From Bacteroidales bacterium (GTDB lineage Bacteria > Bacteroidota > Bacteroidia > Bacteroidales > UBA932): a stretch of 64,000 nt of DNA. The position numbers and the translations under genes are program-made. This document shows, one piece after another, positions 17,801-25,245 of this stretch (within the stretch, counting starts at the first letter, position 1; each line of letters begins with the position of its first letter). The stretch lies in NCBI GenBank assembly GCA_017400135.1, contig JAFPVJ010000007.1, forward strand, positions 1 through 64,000. Direction: 5' to 3'. The notes beneath the pieces are model-generated. The model did not search any database. It had not been told where the DNA came from and worked only from the letters and a program-made list of their open reading frames with translations.

Positions 17801-18336
17801 GCATCTCTGGTTGTATTGTCCACGGAGCGACGGAAGAAACCTGCGACAATACTATTTTTATTCCTTCCGGTTCTTATCAGAGCTCCACACTTGAGTTTTC
17901 AAAGTCGTATATCCAAGGCCCCTATGCTCAAAACGGTATGGTTACAGGGGATGATGCTTTGGAATATGGGGATTATTATTATTCAGCTTGCGCCATGCAT
18001 CGTTTATCTTCTTTCTTAATTCGTCCTGTTTCCGGCCCGCGTGTCGCTTGGTCCGCCATCCCCGGGGATCTGGAATTCGGCAATGTCCCAGTAGGGTCAA
18101 CTGCCACTAAACCGCTAATAGTCAAGAATACAGGAGAATCAACGATAGAGATGAATGTGGAAGCTAGAGATCCGTTCTCCATGGATGTCTATTCCGTAAC
18201 CCTCGCGCCCGGTGAATCGCAGACGATCAATGTTTCGTTCTCTCCTACCGAAAAAAGGGATTACAAGGGATCGACAAGCATCGCTGTACGTGGAATGGGC
18301 AGGCCTTGGATCAATATATTTGGTACAGGCATTTAA
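14893..18336 (+). CDS. modular lipoprotein with three Fib_succ and two Big_2 domains
   Basis: An 1147-residue lipoprotein with lipobox Cys20 (VFSSC). The fimbrillin-like N-terminal domain covers about 38-280. Then come Fib_succ 1 (291-474), a Big_2 Ig-like domain (477-560), Fib_succ 2 (567-763), a second Big_2-like domain (767-850), Fib_succ 3 (855-1051) and a C-terminal ASH-type beta domain (1055-1147, GDLEFGNVPVGSTATKPL...). Each Fib_succ copy shows the hallmarks VDxGLSVxWAxxNLGA, YYAWGET, DAAxxxLGxxWRMPT and SIRPV. A good AGGAGG lies upstream of ATG 14893. Surface attachment is inferred from the lipobox and the module types; no ligand can be read. Confidence 0.88.
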   Translation: MKQTIISISILFSLIVFSSCQKQQENTATTEVKRAQSILTATLEGGKETRTGLDNPENGVYYPHWIETDKIAVYGRNGKQADKFLLHTGAGTATATFAGPEPGDNPVGLYPYSDITEEGLNDNVLTLELPAIQEYSYRSFGDGAYPMLAVSQSGNLEFKNLCSVLIIPLTGTTTPVESIRFIAHDDNTPVSGKATVRTDFDTEPELIMKEGESRAVTLQCGGVYLLRDVPTYFFLVIPPGTYKGGFDLKIISSAGSLTRSVNTDVTFRRSKYRSISTIDFIPEEPYTPVPDIVDLGLSVPWASCNLGALRSDEEGYYYAWGETQKKESYSWSNYAFGSSSSSLNKYTSSDGKSILEPEDDAAAVQLGDKWRIPTEAEFQELLEKCSWTWKESRYSYLVTGPNGNSIYIPAAASSEGTDGYGSTEFGWYWSSCLNVEDGKNRPYYLYFSEAFSGPALYGNGYRPTGASIRPVYGNPPIHASSVSLDHTELELTIGEQVQLKATVLPENTSVKLVSWFSSDNSIASVSTDGLVTGTGNGTATITVKTVDGGKKANCKVTVGTGGTDSPSIVDMGLSVGWASFNLGASKPEEPGYHFAWGELTEKALYQWSTYKWCNGTNKSLTKYNNLAEYGYNGFVDNLMELDPEDDAAQVYLGQKWRMPTWDEWIELCDNTTWTWTTVGDMGGYKVVSTINGNSLFFPAAGYGPYSQYPSAVGEAACYWSNTIVDFQPSSAYAIYFDTERKPWPRADYEGREGRYSIRPVFGDSAFTPSISLDHLELELSVGGRKKLIATVLPESASDSDKEVHWSSSDRSVAIIDYDGIVCGLSEGTAIITATAFNGRREATCRVTVENKTIGVPEAVDLGLSVQWSTFNLGAAAPEDDGLYYAWGETTPNAFVSSSNYKWYSYQDRTYLKYNWIEGSGTVDYKYYLDLEDDAAHYNLHGDWRMPTAFEQMELMYHCEWTYVKNYQGSGISGCIVHGATEETCDNTIFIPSGSYQSSTLEFSKSYIQGPYAQNGMVTGDDALEYGDYYYSACAMHRLSSFLIRPVSGPRVAWSAIPGDLEFGNVPVGSTATKPLIVKNTGESTIEMNVEARDPFSMDVYSVTLAPGESQTINVSFSPTEKRDYKGSTSIAVRGMGRPWINIFGTGI

Positions 18337-18403
18337 GTTGACCGACAAACCTGCACCGACTAAATTATCATACTCAGCAGTACAACGTAACTGAAAAAAG
18401 TAT

Positions 18404-18411
18404 TATATTGG
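18404..18411 (+). promoter_or_regulatory. -7-like box TATATTGG
   Basis: A variant of TAnnTTTG, 19 bases before the ATG at 18431. The same variant sequence precedes the GH88 gene on the other strand (27584-27591), which supports its use. Confidence 0.35.
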
Positions 18412-18430
18412 TGGAACTAATTACAAGAAA

Positions 18431-19153
18431 ATGACAAACCAAGACTACAAGAATGCGGCTCTGGCCGCTCTCAAAGGCAGATGGGCGCCGGCGGTGCTGG
18501 CCACGGTCGTGATTTTCCTGCTGATGGCCCCCTATTATGCATTTTCCTTTGGAACACAGGACATTACGGCGGCCATCCAGGCAGATCCCATTGGCGGTGC
18601 GCCTTCCTGGTACTGGTGGACCTATGCAGGTGTCCTGCTCTTTTTCCTGATCGTTGTCAATCCCGCGCAAGTCGGCTACAACAATGCCTGCAAGCATCTT
18701 CTGGTCGAAGGCGACGACCGGGTGACGGCCAATATGTTCAAGATCGGCTTCAGCCGCTGGCTCCGGAATGTCTGGGGTATCTTCCTGATGGGGCTGAAGG
18801 TGTTCCTGTGGGCCCTGCTTTTCATCATCCCCGGCCTTGTCAAGGTATTCGGCTATGCCCTCACGCCCTTCCTGCTGGTTGATTGTCCCGACCTCTCCCC
18901 GCTGCAGTGCATCAAACTCAGCGACCGGATGATGAAGGGGCATAAGTTCGACCTCTTCTATCTATACCTGAGTTTCATCGGCTGGTTCCTCCTCGGCCTC
19001 CTGACGCTGGGCATCGGCTATCTGTGGCTCACGCCCTACGTGGAGACCTCCTTTGCCTCCTTCTACCTTGACGTCAAGGAGCAATACCGCGCCCAGCTCG
19101 ACCCCCCGGTGCAAACCCCGACCGAAGCCCCGGTGGAAACTCCGGCCGAATAA
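18431..19153 (+). CDS. DUF975 family integral membrane protein
   Basis: A 240-residue membrane protein with about five to six hydrophobic segments (for example VLATVVIFLLMAPYYAFSF and WYWWTYAGVLLFFLIVV). It matches the DUF975 family pattern: N-terminal NAALAALKGRWAPAVL, the motif NPAQVGYNNAC, GDDRVTANMFKIGF, and the C-terminal membrane part. The last 30 residues are a Pro/Thr/Glu-rich tail (PVQTPTEAPVETPAE), probably cytoplasmic. The function of the family is not known. A small membrane protein gene follows 29 bases downstream. Confidence 0.82.
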   Translation: MTNQDYKNAALAALKGRWAPAVLATVVIFLLMAPYYAFSFGTQDITAAIQADPIGGAPSWYWWTYAGVLLFFLIVVNPAQVGYNNACKHLLVEGDDRVTANMFKIGFSRWLRNVWGIFLMGLKVFLWALLFIIPGLVKVFGYALTPFLLVDCPDLSPLQCIKLSDRMMKGHKFDLFYLYLSFIGWFLLGLLTLGIGYLWLTPYVETSFASFYLDVKEQYRAQLDPPVQTPTEAPVETPAE

Positions 19154-19182
19154 ACGACAAAACCAATTAAAACCAATAAGTT

Positions 19183-19356
19183 ATGGCAAAAATCATTTAC
19201 ATCCTTGGTATCATCATCGCCATCTGGTGCGTCCTCGACATCTTCAAGAAGACTTCGATCGGCATCATCGGCAAGATCCTCCTCTCCATCGCCGTCCTTG
19301 CGTTCAGCTGGATTGGATTCCTCGTGTATTATTTCCTGATCAAGGACAAGATCTAG
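19183..19356 (+). CDS. small two-helix membrane protein
   Basis: A 57-residue frame starting at ATG 19183 after AACCAATAAGTT. It has two hydrophobic helices (about residues 3-20 and 27-50) separated by FKKTS and ends in LIKDKI, a layout seen in phospholipase-D-N-terminal-like or small stress-type membrane proteins. No specific family can be named. It follows the DUF975 gene on the same strand and its stop overlaps the rimM stop by four bases, so the genes are packed tail to tail. Codon use is like its neighbours, which supports it being real. Confidence 0.6.
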   Translation: MAKIIYILGIIIAIWCVLDIFKKTSIGIIGKILLSIAVLAFSWIGFLVYYFLIKDKI

Positions 19357-19841
19357 AGATCCAGGAGTCCGTCCGGAATCTCCATTTCGAGCATCCGGGC
19401 GTCGGGATCTGCCGAAAGGATCAGATCCTCGTGGAACGGGACCAGTACGCTGGTTCCGTTCTTCGTTTCCACCTCCAGACAGGGGTTGGCGGGGATGTCG
19501 AGGAAGCCGGTGATCCGGCCCGCCCCGGCGAGGGTCCATCCGACGAGGTCCCCGAGACCTTCCTCGTCACCCTCTCCCTCTTCCCAATCCACCCAGATGC
19601 TCTGGCCGACCAGTTCTTCGGCATCCTCCAACGACGAAACGTCGTTGAGGTGGACGACGGCGCGGCTGTTGCCCCTCCGGGTCAGGGAAGAAATAAAAAA
19701 TGGAACCGGTAATCCATCGAAATAGATGAATACCGGTTCCCCAAGCGAAATATCTTCAGGGTCGATGTCGCGGAATCCGACGAGGAGTCCGCCATCTGTC
19801 CCATTGGACTTAAGAACCTTGGCTATCTGCTGCAGGGGCAT
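19353..19841 (-). CDS. rimM: ribosome maturation factor RimM
   Basis: A 162-residue protein of the RimM family, which binds S19 and helps mature the 30S subunit. The N-terminal RimM beta-barrel is seen in IAKVLKSNGTDGGLLVGF and VFIYFDGLPVPFF, and the PRC-barrel follows with GWTLAGAGRITGFLDIP and VPFHEDLILSADP. The length is normal. It starts three bases after the rpsP stop, so rpsP-rimM is a two-gene operon, an arrangement found widely in bacteria. It is somewhat divergent and very acidic in the middle (EEGEGDEEG). Confidence 0.9.
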   Translation of the reverse strand: MPLQQIAKVLKSNGTDGGLLVGFRDIDPEDISLGEPVFIYFDGLPVPFFISSLTRRGNSRAVVHLNDVSSLEDAEELVGQSIWVDWEEGEGDEEGLGDLVGWTLAGAGRITGFLDIPANPCLEVETKNGTSVLVPFHEDLILSADPDARMLEMEIPDGLLDL

Positions 19842-19844
19842 AAA

Positions 19845-20384
19845 CTATGCCTCGGGAGCGACCTCGGCCTCTTCAGCGGTCTCGGCGGCAGCTTCGGCGG
19901 CCTTCTCGGCGGCTTCAGCCTCAGCCTCTGCGCGCTTCTTGGCGATAGCCTCGGCCCTCTGCTCAGAAACCTTGATCTCCGCAGCCTTCGCAGCCTTGGC
20001 GGCCTCGATGGCGGCCATGGTCAGGTTGGACTTCTTAGCGGCGATCTTGGCATCCCTCTGAGCCTTCCAGTCGTTCCATTTCTGATCTGCCACTTCCTGC
20101 GTGAGAGCTCCCTTGGCGACGCCACCGTCGAGGTGGTGCTTGAGGAGGACACCCTCGTAGGAGAGGATGCGGCGAGCGGTGAGCGTGGGCTGGGCACCAA
20201 CCTTCAGCCAAGCCAGGGCACGGTCAAACTTGAGGTTGATCGTGGCGGGGTTGGTGTTGGGGTTGTAGGAGCCGATCTGCTCGATGTAACGACCGTCGCG
20301 AGGTGCGCGAGCGTCTGCCACAACAATGTGGAAGAATGCGAAATTCTTCTTTCCGTGGCGCTGTAAACGAATCTTAACAGCCAT
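19845..20384 (-). CDS. rpsP: 30S ribosomal protein bS16, C-terminally extended
   Basis: A 179-residue ribosomal protein S16. The core is at residues 1-85 ([37 protein letters not shown]). Beyond that is an Ala/Glu/Lys-rich helical extension (residues 110-179), as is usual in Bacteroidota, against about 80-90 residues in other phyla. Gene order rpsP-rimM supports the call. A TAACTTTA box lies about 22 bases upstream of the ATG, and the upstream tRNA-Leu gene is separated from it by a terminator. Confidence 0.97.
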   Translation of the reverse strand: MAVKIRLQRHGKKNFAFFHIVVADARAPRDGRYIEQIGSYNPNTNPATINLKFDRALAWLKVGAQPTLTARRILSYEGVLLKHHLDGGVAKGALTQEVADQKWNDWKAQRDAKIAAKKSNLTMAAIEAAKAAKAAEIKVSEQRAEAIAKKRAEAEAEAAEKAAEAAAETAEEAEVAPEA

Positions 20385-20406
20385 TGTGAATCTGTTTTTT
20401 GTTTAA

Positions 20407-20414
20407 TAAAGTTA
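20407..20414 (-). promoter_or_regulatory. -7-like box TAACTTTA for rpsP
   Basis: One base off TAnnTTTG on the minus strand, 22 bases upstream of the rpsP ATG and downstream of the tRNA-Leu terminator. Confidence 0.4.
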
Positions 20415-20440
20415 TACCTTGGCGTCCCTTCCCGAGGGAC

Positions 20441-20467
20441 AAAAAACTCTGAGAAAGCTCCCAGAGT
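20441..20467 (-). terminator. intrinsic terminator after tRNA-Leu
   Basis: On the minus strand an eight-pair stem (ACTCTGGG, loop AGCTTT, CTCAGAGT with one G-T pair) at 20446-20467 is followed by five T at 20441-20445. It sits five bases after the tRNA and before the rpsP promoter. Confidence 0.85.
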
Positions 20468-20471
20468 CTTG

Positions 20472-20554
20472 TGCGGTAGGTGAGAGTCGAACTCACACAG
20501 GCCAATGCCCACTACCCCCTCAAAGTAGCGTGTCTACCATTTCACCACTACCGC
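20472..20554 (-). tRNA. tRNA-Leu (anticodon GAG)
   Basis: Cloverleaf read on the minus strand: acceptor GCGGTAG/CTACCGC, D-arm with GTGAAATGGTAGACAC, anticodon stem CTACT/GGTAG with loop TTGAGGG (anticodon GAG), a long class-II variable arm (GGGCATTGGCC), T-arm GTGAG-TTCGACT-CTCAC, discriminator A. CCA is not encoded. It reads CUC/CUU leucine codons. Confidence 0.95.
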
Positions 20555-20587
20555 AAAATATGTCTCCCTTCATTACATAAGGGACTG

Positions 20588-20618
20588 CAAAGATACACCA
20601 AAAACTCTAATCCGCAAA
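20588..20618 (-). promoter_or_regulatory. promoter of tRNA-Leu, TTTG-N19-TATCTTTG
   Basis: Minus strand: -33 element TTTG (20615-20618) and perfect -7 box TATCTTTG (20588-20595) with 19 bases between, 33 bases upstream of the tRNA 5' end. Confidence 0.75.
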
Positions 20619-20634
20619 TATTTCCGACATATTT

Positions 20635-23091
20635 TTATAGATACAGGCGGTTTTCGCCCGGGCGCAGGGGACGGGTACGGCCGTTCCAGATGAAGATGCC
20701 TTCCACGCCTTCGGGAAGGGTGACCGTCGCGTTGAGTTTGCCCGTGGAGCTTCGCTTATAGGCGACCGTTACCGTTCCCCGCGGATGCGGGATGCTCCCG
20801 GAGACCTCCTGGAGCGTGCCGAGGGCCGGAGCGACCCGCACTTTGCGGAAACCGGCGGAGACAGCGTCGATCCCCAGTACGGTGCGGAAGAATTCGATGT
20901 TGGGACTGGACCCCCAAGCGTGGCAGTCGGAACGCGAAGGCTCGGGCATCTCGGCCCAGGTCGTCAGGCCCAGGGCCATCTGGTCATGCAGGAAGCCCAG
21001 GCTGGAGAGGTATTCCTCGCCGCAGCCGCTGTGAGCCATGGCGCGCTGCAGGTAATAGCGGAAATAAATCGTGCAGGGGCGCAAGTCCTTGTCATTCAGG
21101 GTGCGTTTCAGCAGGTCGGCGCTCTCGGGACCGGTCACCAGGTCCGCAAGGATGGCGAGGGCGTTGACGTGCTGGGAGAAGGCCTTACGCGCGCCGTCAT
21201 CGGCGAAAAGCTGCTTCTCCGGGACCCAATAGGCGCTCTTGGCCGCAGTGACCGCTTTCTCCGCCGTCCGGCGATAACCCGCCGCAAACCAGGGATCCCC
21301 GAAGGCATCTTCCATCTCCGCGGCATCCCGAAGGGCGAGGATGTGGATCAGGTCCAGGTAGGCGCTCCTTCCTTCCGCGTCGGTCGGGAAGGATCCGTTG
21401 GCCAGGTTCGCCCAGTCGGCGAAATTCCACGAAGGGACGTGGTGCAACAGACCGTCGGGACCGAGCCGCTCGCTGAACCAGCGCAGGGTGCTGCGCATCG
21501 CGGGCAGGAGGGTCTTGAGATAGCTCTCGTCGCCGCGGTACATCCACCAGTCGTGGCAGGTATTGAGCCAGAAGAGCGCGTAGGGCGCGATGTCCTGGAG
21601 GATGTGGGAAGGATAACGGCTGGCCATCAGGCCATCCGCATTGAGGGACTGTCTCCCCTGCTCCAGCAGGTTGCGGACCAGGCAGGTGTCACGAGTGTTG
21701 AACATGGTCACGAGGGCCTGGATGCGGGCGTCGCCGAAATACTGCAACTGCTCATAGTACGGGCAATCCATATAGGTCTCGTGGGCGCAGAGGCGGGCCG
21801 TGCGCCAGCCGATGTCGAGCATCTGCTTCAATGACGGATCTTCCCGGGTTTCGAAAGTGCTCTCGCGTTCGAAGGGATACATGGAGGAGACAGCAGTCAG
21901 TGAATCGAGGATCAGAGGCTCGTCCGCAGTGTTGACGGTCAGTTGGAGGTAGCGCCAGGTGCGCCACCACAACGGTTCGAAACTTCTGCCTTCGCCCCCA
22001 TCGGGAAGGATCACATCCCGGTACCCGACGAAAACCTTGCCCTCCGTGACGTTCCGGTCGCCCTTGGCCCAGCCATTGCTTTGCTCGAAGAGGGCTTCGG
22101 CATAACCGAGCGTAATCTCGGCGCCTGCGCCACCGCTGAAATGCAGGCGGGGATATCCGGTCGTAAGTTCCTTGTTGTCAATAAGGAAGGAAGCGGTACT
22201 CCCGGCAGGAATGACCTTTCCGTTCAGGCCATGCTGCATCTGAATGGGCTTGACTTCCATCGGCGGAATGGGCCGGGGAACCAGGTACCACAGATGATAG
22301 TTGCCGGCGCCTTTCAGGGCGGCCTGACTCAGGGTTCGAGCAGCGCTCCAGCTGCTGTCGGCGAAGGCGCACGTATCACCAGGAGCGGCAGGTTGCTCCC
22401 AGCCCCAGGGATACTTCTCTCCGTCCAGGCGGTCGGTGCAGCCGGCGGCGTAATATCCTCTCACCTGCACGGGCTCCGGGCTGTAGGCATCCGTTTTGAG
22501 GACCTTCCACTCCTTGCCCGTATCCAGCGCCCGTTCCGCTTCCGTATTTCCCTGGACCAGGAATCCGCTCTGTCCCAGACTCATGAGTGCCACGGGGCGC
22601 TGCTCCGCGAAGTTCCAGACCACGGCGGCGACCAGGTTGTCCCCGGCCTTCAGCCAGGGCGCGATGTCGACCGTATCGAAACTCCAGTTGCGCACGTCGC
22701 CCTTGGCGGGACCGGCCGCGACCTGGGTGCCATTGACGTAGAGTTTGTAACGGTTGTCCGCGGAAACGTGTATGATGAACCGGTCGGGCTTCTCGCCGAG
22801 CGTCAGGCTCTTTCGGAAGAAACGGACCCCGTAGCCGCAGTCCGCATCCGGGCTGGTGATCCAGGACGCGCTCCAGCGGCCGTTGTTGTGGCCATTCCCT
22901 GCCGACCAGGCGTCCAGGAGTTCAGGGTTGATGCGCTGATCATACGCCGGCAGGCGGATCTGGGCGGTCAATGGATTCGCTATGATAACCGATAACAGAA
23001 AAGCCGCCAACACGGGGAGGCAAAGGGTGGAAAAGATAGTTTTTGACGGCTTATGATTCGTATTCATGATTATGTTGCTCGAACGGTTCAT
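20635..23091 (-). CDS. alpha-L-rhamnosidase, GH78
   Basis: An 818-residue secreted glycosidase that removes alpha-L-rhamnose, as in pectin side chains or plant glycosides. Signal peptide within the first 44 residues; N-terminal beta-sandwich domains (about 60-400) with the ADNRYKLYVNG sugar-binding-like motif; the (alpha/alpha)6 catalytic domain from about 410 with MDCPYYEQLQYFGDARIQ at 441-458, the GH78 acid region; and a C-terminal beta-sandwich closing domain. ATG 23091 would be almost leaderless behind a TATCTTCG box; the in-frame ATG at 23067 is an alternative that keeps the signal peptide. The gene stands alone, without a SusC/D pair nearby. Confidence 0.9.
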   Translation of the reverse strand: MNRSSNIIMNTNHKPSKTIFSTLCLPVLAAFLLSVIIANPLTAQIRLPAYDQRINPELLDAWSAGNGHNNGRWSASWITSPDADCGYGVRFFRKSLTLGEKPDRFIIHVSADNRYKLYVNGTQVAAGPAKGDVRNWSFDTVDIAPWLKAGDNLVAAVVWNFAEQRPVALMSLGQSGFLVQGNTEAERALDTGKEWKVLKTDAYSPEPVQVRGYYAAGCTDRLDGEKYPWGWEQPAAPGDTCAFADSSWSAARTLSQAALKGAGNYHLWYLVPRPIPPMEVKPIQMQHGLNGKVIPAGSTASFLIDNKELTTGYPRLHFSGGAGAEITLGYAEALFEQSNGWAKGDRNVTEGKVFVGYRDVILPDGGEGRSFEPLWWRTWRYLQLTVNTADEPLILDSLTAVSSMYPFERESTFETREDPSLKQMLDIGWRTARLCAHETYMDCPYYEQLQYFGDARIQALVTMFNTRDTCLVRNLLEQGRQSLNADGLMASRYPSHILQDIAPYALFWLNTCHDWWMYRGDESYLKTLLPAMRSTLRWFSERLGPDGLLHHVPSWNFADWANLANGSFPTDAEGRSAYLDLIHILALRDAAEMEDAFGDPWFAAGYRRTAEKAVTAAKSAYWVPEKQLFADDGARKAFSQHVNALAILADLVTGPESADLLKRTLNDKDLRPCTIYFRYYLQRAMAHSGCGEEYLSSLGFLHDQMALGLTTWAEMPEPSRSDCHAWGSSPNIEFFRTVLGIDAVSAGFRKVRVAPALGTLQEVSGSIPHPRGTVTVAYKRSSTGKLNATVTLPEGVEGIFIWNGRTRPLRPGENRLYL

Positions 23092-23095
23092 TTCA

Positions 23096-23103
23096 CGAAG
23101 ATA
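23096..23103 (-). promoter_or_regulatory. -7-like box TATCTTCG for the GH78 gene
   Basis: One base off TAnnTTTG on the minus strand. It ends five bases before ATG 23091 and 29 before ATG 23067. The same TTCG variant precedes the helicase (25235-25242). Confidence 0.4.
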
Positions 23104-23126
23104 AACATTATTTCTAAACCTGAAGG

Positions 23127-25229
23127 CTATTCTGATGAGGGCGGTGCTTCCCCCTCCGATAACACCTTCAGGATCTCCAGCCCGAACTTCTTCCAGAGTT
23201 CCGGGCCGAACCCCCAGACTTCAAGCAACTGCGCCCGCGAATCGGGCTTGGCGTCGGCGATGCCCATCAGGGTTTTCTGATGGAGGACACAATAGGACGG
23301 GACACCGAGTTCTTTAGCCTTCTCGCGGCGCCAGGCGATGAGTTTCTCCACCAGCTCGGGGTGGCGGTTGTCGTTGTAGACATCCCGGGTCTCGACGGGT
23401 TTCGGCCGGGCGGTTTTTCGGGATTTCTTCCCATCCTCCAGCAGCGCCGCCAGCCGCAGGCTCCGGTAGGCCTGGGAATCAAAACCTTCCGCCTGGACCT
23501 CCCGGAGGGTGTCCCGGTGGATCTGCAGCTGTGGCAGGAGCTCGGCCGACAGGTTCTTGATCCGCTTCTTCACCTCGGCGTTGTCCACTTCCACGGAAAG
23601 GATCTTTTCCATTTCGAGGCCATCCACAAGGGGCAGGAAGTAATCGCAGGCCTTCGCAATGCGCTCCGCACGCTTGTCGGGATCGTTGCGGAGGGCCTGG
23701 AGCTGCTTGCGGAACCGAGCGGCCACATCCTCCATTTCCACCGCCGTATCGGCATCCTTCTCCAGTTTTTCCGTCAGCGCGGAATAGGTCCCCGGCAGCG
23801 CCGAATCCTTCCAGACCTTCTTCAGCGATAGGATCAGGCGCCGGAGTTCCCCGAAGTCAAAGCATGCGCAGACCTGCTCCACTTTATAGTCCTGACGGAA
23901 ACGGTCGAGCGCTCCTTCCACCGCTTCTTCCGAGGGGAATGAGGCATTGAAGGCCGCCACATCGGCGTCTGAAAGCAGCAGGGAGGGGCTGATTGGGGTC
24001 GTCAGGGAAATCCTTTCCAGCGACCGACAGCGAGACAGCGCCACGTAGACCTGCCCGAAGGCAAAGGCGGCCCCGGCGTCGATGACCACATGGTCGAAAG
24101 TCAGGCCCTGGCTCTTGTGGATGGTCACGGCCCAGGCGGGACGCAGGGGGAACTGGCGGAATACGCCTTTCACCTCCTGCTCGATTTCGCCGGTCTCGGC
24201 GTTCAGCGCATAGTTGAGATTCTCCCAGTCGACGCGCTCCAGATCGACATCCAGCCCTTCATCATCCGTCACGACGATGGCTCCCGCCTCAATGGATTTG
24301 ACCGTCCCCAGCTTGCCGTTGAAGAAGCGCCCGTCGGCGTCGTTCCGGATGAACATCACGCGGGCACCCTCCTTCAGGGAAAGGGTCGGGGCTGCAGGAT
24401 AAAGGTTCTCCGGGAAGTCGCCGTCGATCTCCGCGGAAAGCAGATGCATGTCGCCGGGCAGGCCTTCCATTCTCCGGTTATTGATGCCGTCCGCCTGGGC
24501 GTTGTGGGTCGTGAGCCGGATCCAGTCGTCGCCGGCCGGGGCCCCGACGCGAGCGTTGAGACGCATCAGCTGCTGCCGTGTCAGATGTGCGTCCCGCACG
24601 GCGTTGAGGATTTCGATGAAATCGGCATCTTCCTGACGGTGAATCGTTTCCAGCTCAATGGTCACGAACGGGAGTTGCTGCAGGGCCTTGCTGTGGAAGA
24701 AATAGGGAGACGGATAGATGCGGCCGATGAAAGACCGTTCGGCCTCCGTCACGACCGGGGAGAGCTGCCGGGCGTCTCCGATCATCAGCAACTGGACGCC
24801 GCCGAAAGGCTTGGACGAACGACGGTAACGCCGAAGGGTCGCATCCACGGCATCCAGCAGGTCGGCGCGCACCATCGAGATCTCGTCGATGATGAGCAGG
24901 TCCAGGGTTCGGATGATCTTGATCTTTTCCTTCTTGAGCTTTCGGAGCCGCTCCGGCATCTGGTACTCCGTCTTGAGTTCGGGAACATCCGGGAGATAGG
25001 GACAAAGCGGAAGGGAGAAGAAGGAATGGATCGTGCTGCCTTGGGCATTGACGGCAGCGACGCCGGTCGGGGCCAGCACCACGCAGCGCTTCGAGGTTTT
25101 CTCCACGATGTAGCGCAGGAACGTGGTTTTCCCTGTCCCCGCCTTCCCCGTAAGGAACACGGAGACGGAGGTCTCTTCCACATATTTCTCCGCCAGGTCG
25201 AACTGCCGGTCCCGGATGATGGTTTCCAT
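23127..25229 (-). CDS. PIF1-like SF1B helicase with C-terminal HRDC-like domain
   Basis: A 700-residue 5'-3' DNA helicase of the PIF1/RecD2 type. Walker A is GKAGTGKTT (about residues 28-36), followed by LAPTGVAAVNAQGSTIHSFF, Walker B LLIIDEISMV, the GDARQLSPVV motif, and the UvrD-C2-type block WAVTIHKSQGLTFDHV with VALSRCRSLE. Residues about 620-690 look like an HRDC domain (ELGVPSYCVLHQKTLMGIA, LLEVWGFGPELWKKFG), often found on RecQ and on Bacteroidota PIF1-like proteins. It likely resolves G-quadruplexes or stalled forks (family knowledge). The start is METIIRD at 25229, six bases after a TATCTTCG box. It lies 16 bases downstream of the transposase gene on the same strand. Confidence 0.9.
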   Translation of the reverse strand: METIIRDRQFDLAEKYVEETSVSVFLTGKAGTGKTTFLRYIVEKTSKRCVVLAPTGVAAVNAQGSTIHSFFSLPLCPYLPDVPELKTEYQMPERLRKLKKEKIKIIRTLDLLIIDEISMVRADLLDAVDATLRRYRRSSKPFGGVQLLMIGDARQLSPVVTEAERSFIGRIYPSPYFFHSKALQQLPFVTIELETIHRQEDADFIEILNAVRDAHLTRQQLMRLNARVGAPAGDDWIRLTTHNAQADGINNRRMEGLPGDMHLLSAEIDGDFPENLYPAAPTLSLKEGARVMFIRNDADGRFFNGKLGTVKSIEAGAIVVTDDEGLDVDLERVDWENLNYALNAETGEIEQEVKGVFRQFPLRPAWAVTIHKSQGLTFDHVVIDAGAAFAFGQVYVALSRCRSLERISLTTPISPSLLLSDADVAAFNASFPSEEAVEGALDRFRQDYKVEQVCACFDFGELRRLILSLKKVWKDSALPGTYSALTEKLEKDADTAVEMEDVAARFRKQLQALRNDPDKRAERIAKACDYFLPLVDGLEMEKILSVEVDNAEVKKRIKNLSAELLPQLQIHRDTLREVQAEGFDSQAYRSLRLAALLEDGKKSRKTARPKPVETRDVYNDNRHPELVEKLIAWRREKAKELGVPSYCVLHQKTLMGIADAKPDSRAQLLEVWGFGPELWKKFGLEILKVLSEGEAPPSSE

Positions 25230-25234
25230 GATGC

Positions 25235-25242
25235 GAAGATAG
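25235..25242 (-). promoter_or_regulatory. -7-like box TATCTTCG for the helicase
   Basis: Plus strand CGAAGATA; on the minus strand it ends six bases before the helicase ATG, so a leaderless transcript is predicted. It lies between the transposase stop and the helicase start. Confidence 0.4.
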
Positions 25243-25245
25243 CGA

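Noticed and set aside
20620-20640. TATTTTTA on the plus strand near 20630 as a promoter
   Set aside because: No rightward gene follows; the sequence lies at the end of the leftward GH78 gene and in the A+T-rich zone upstream of tRNA-Leu.
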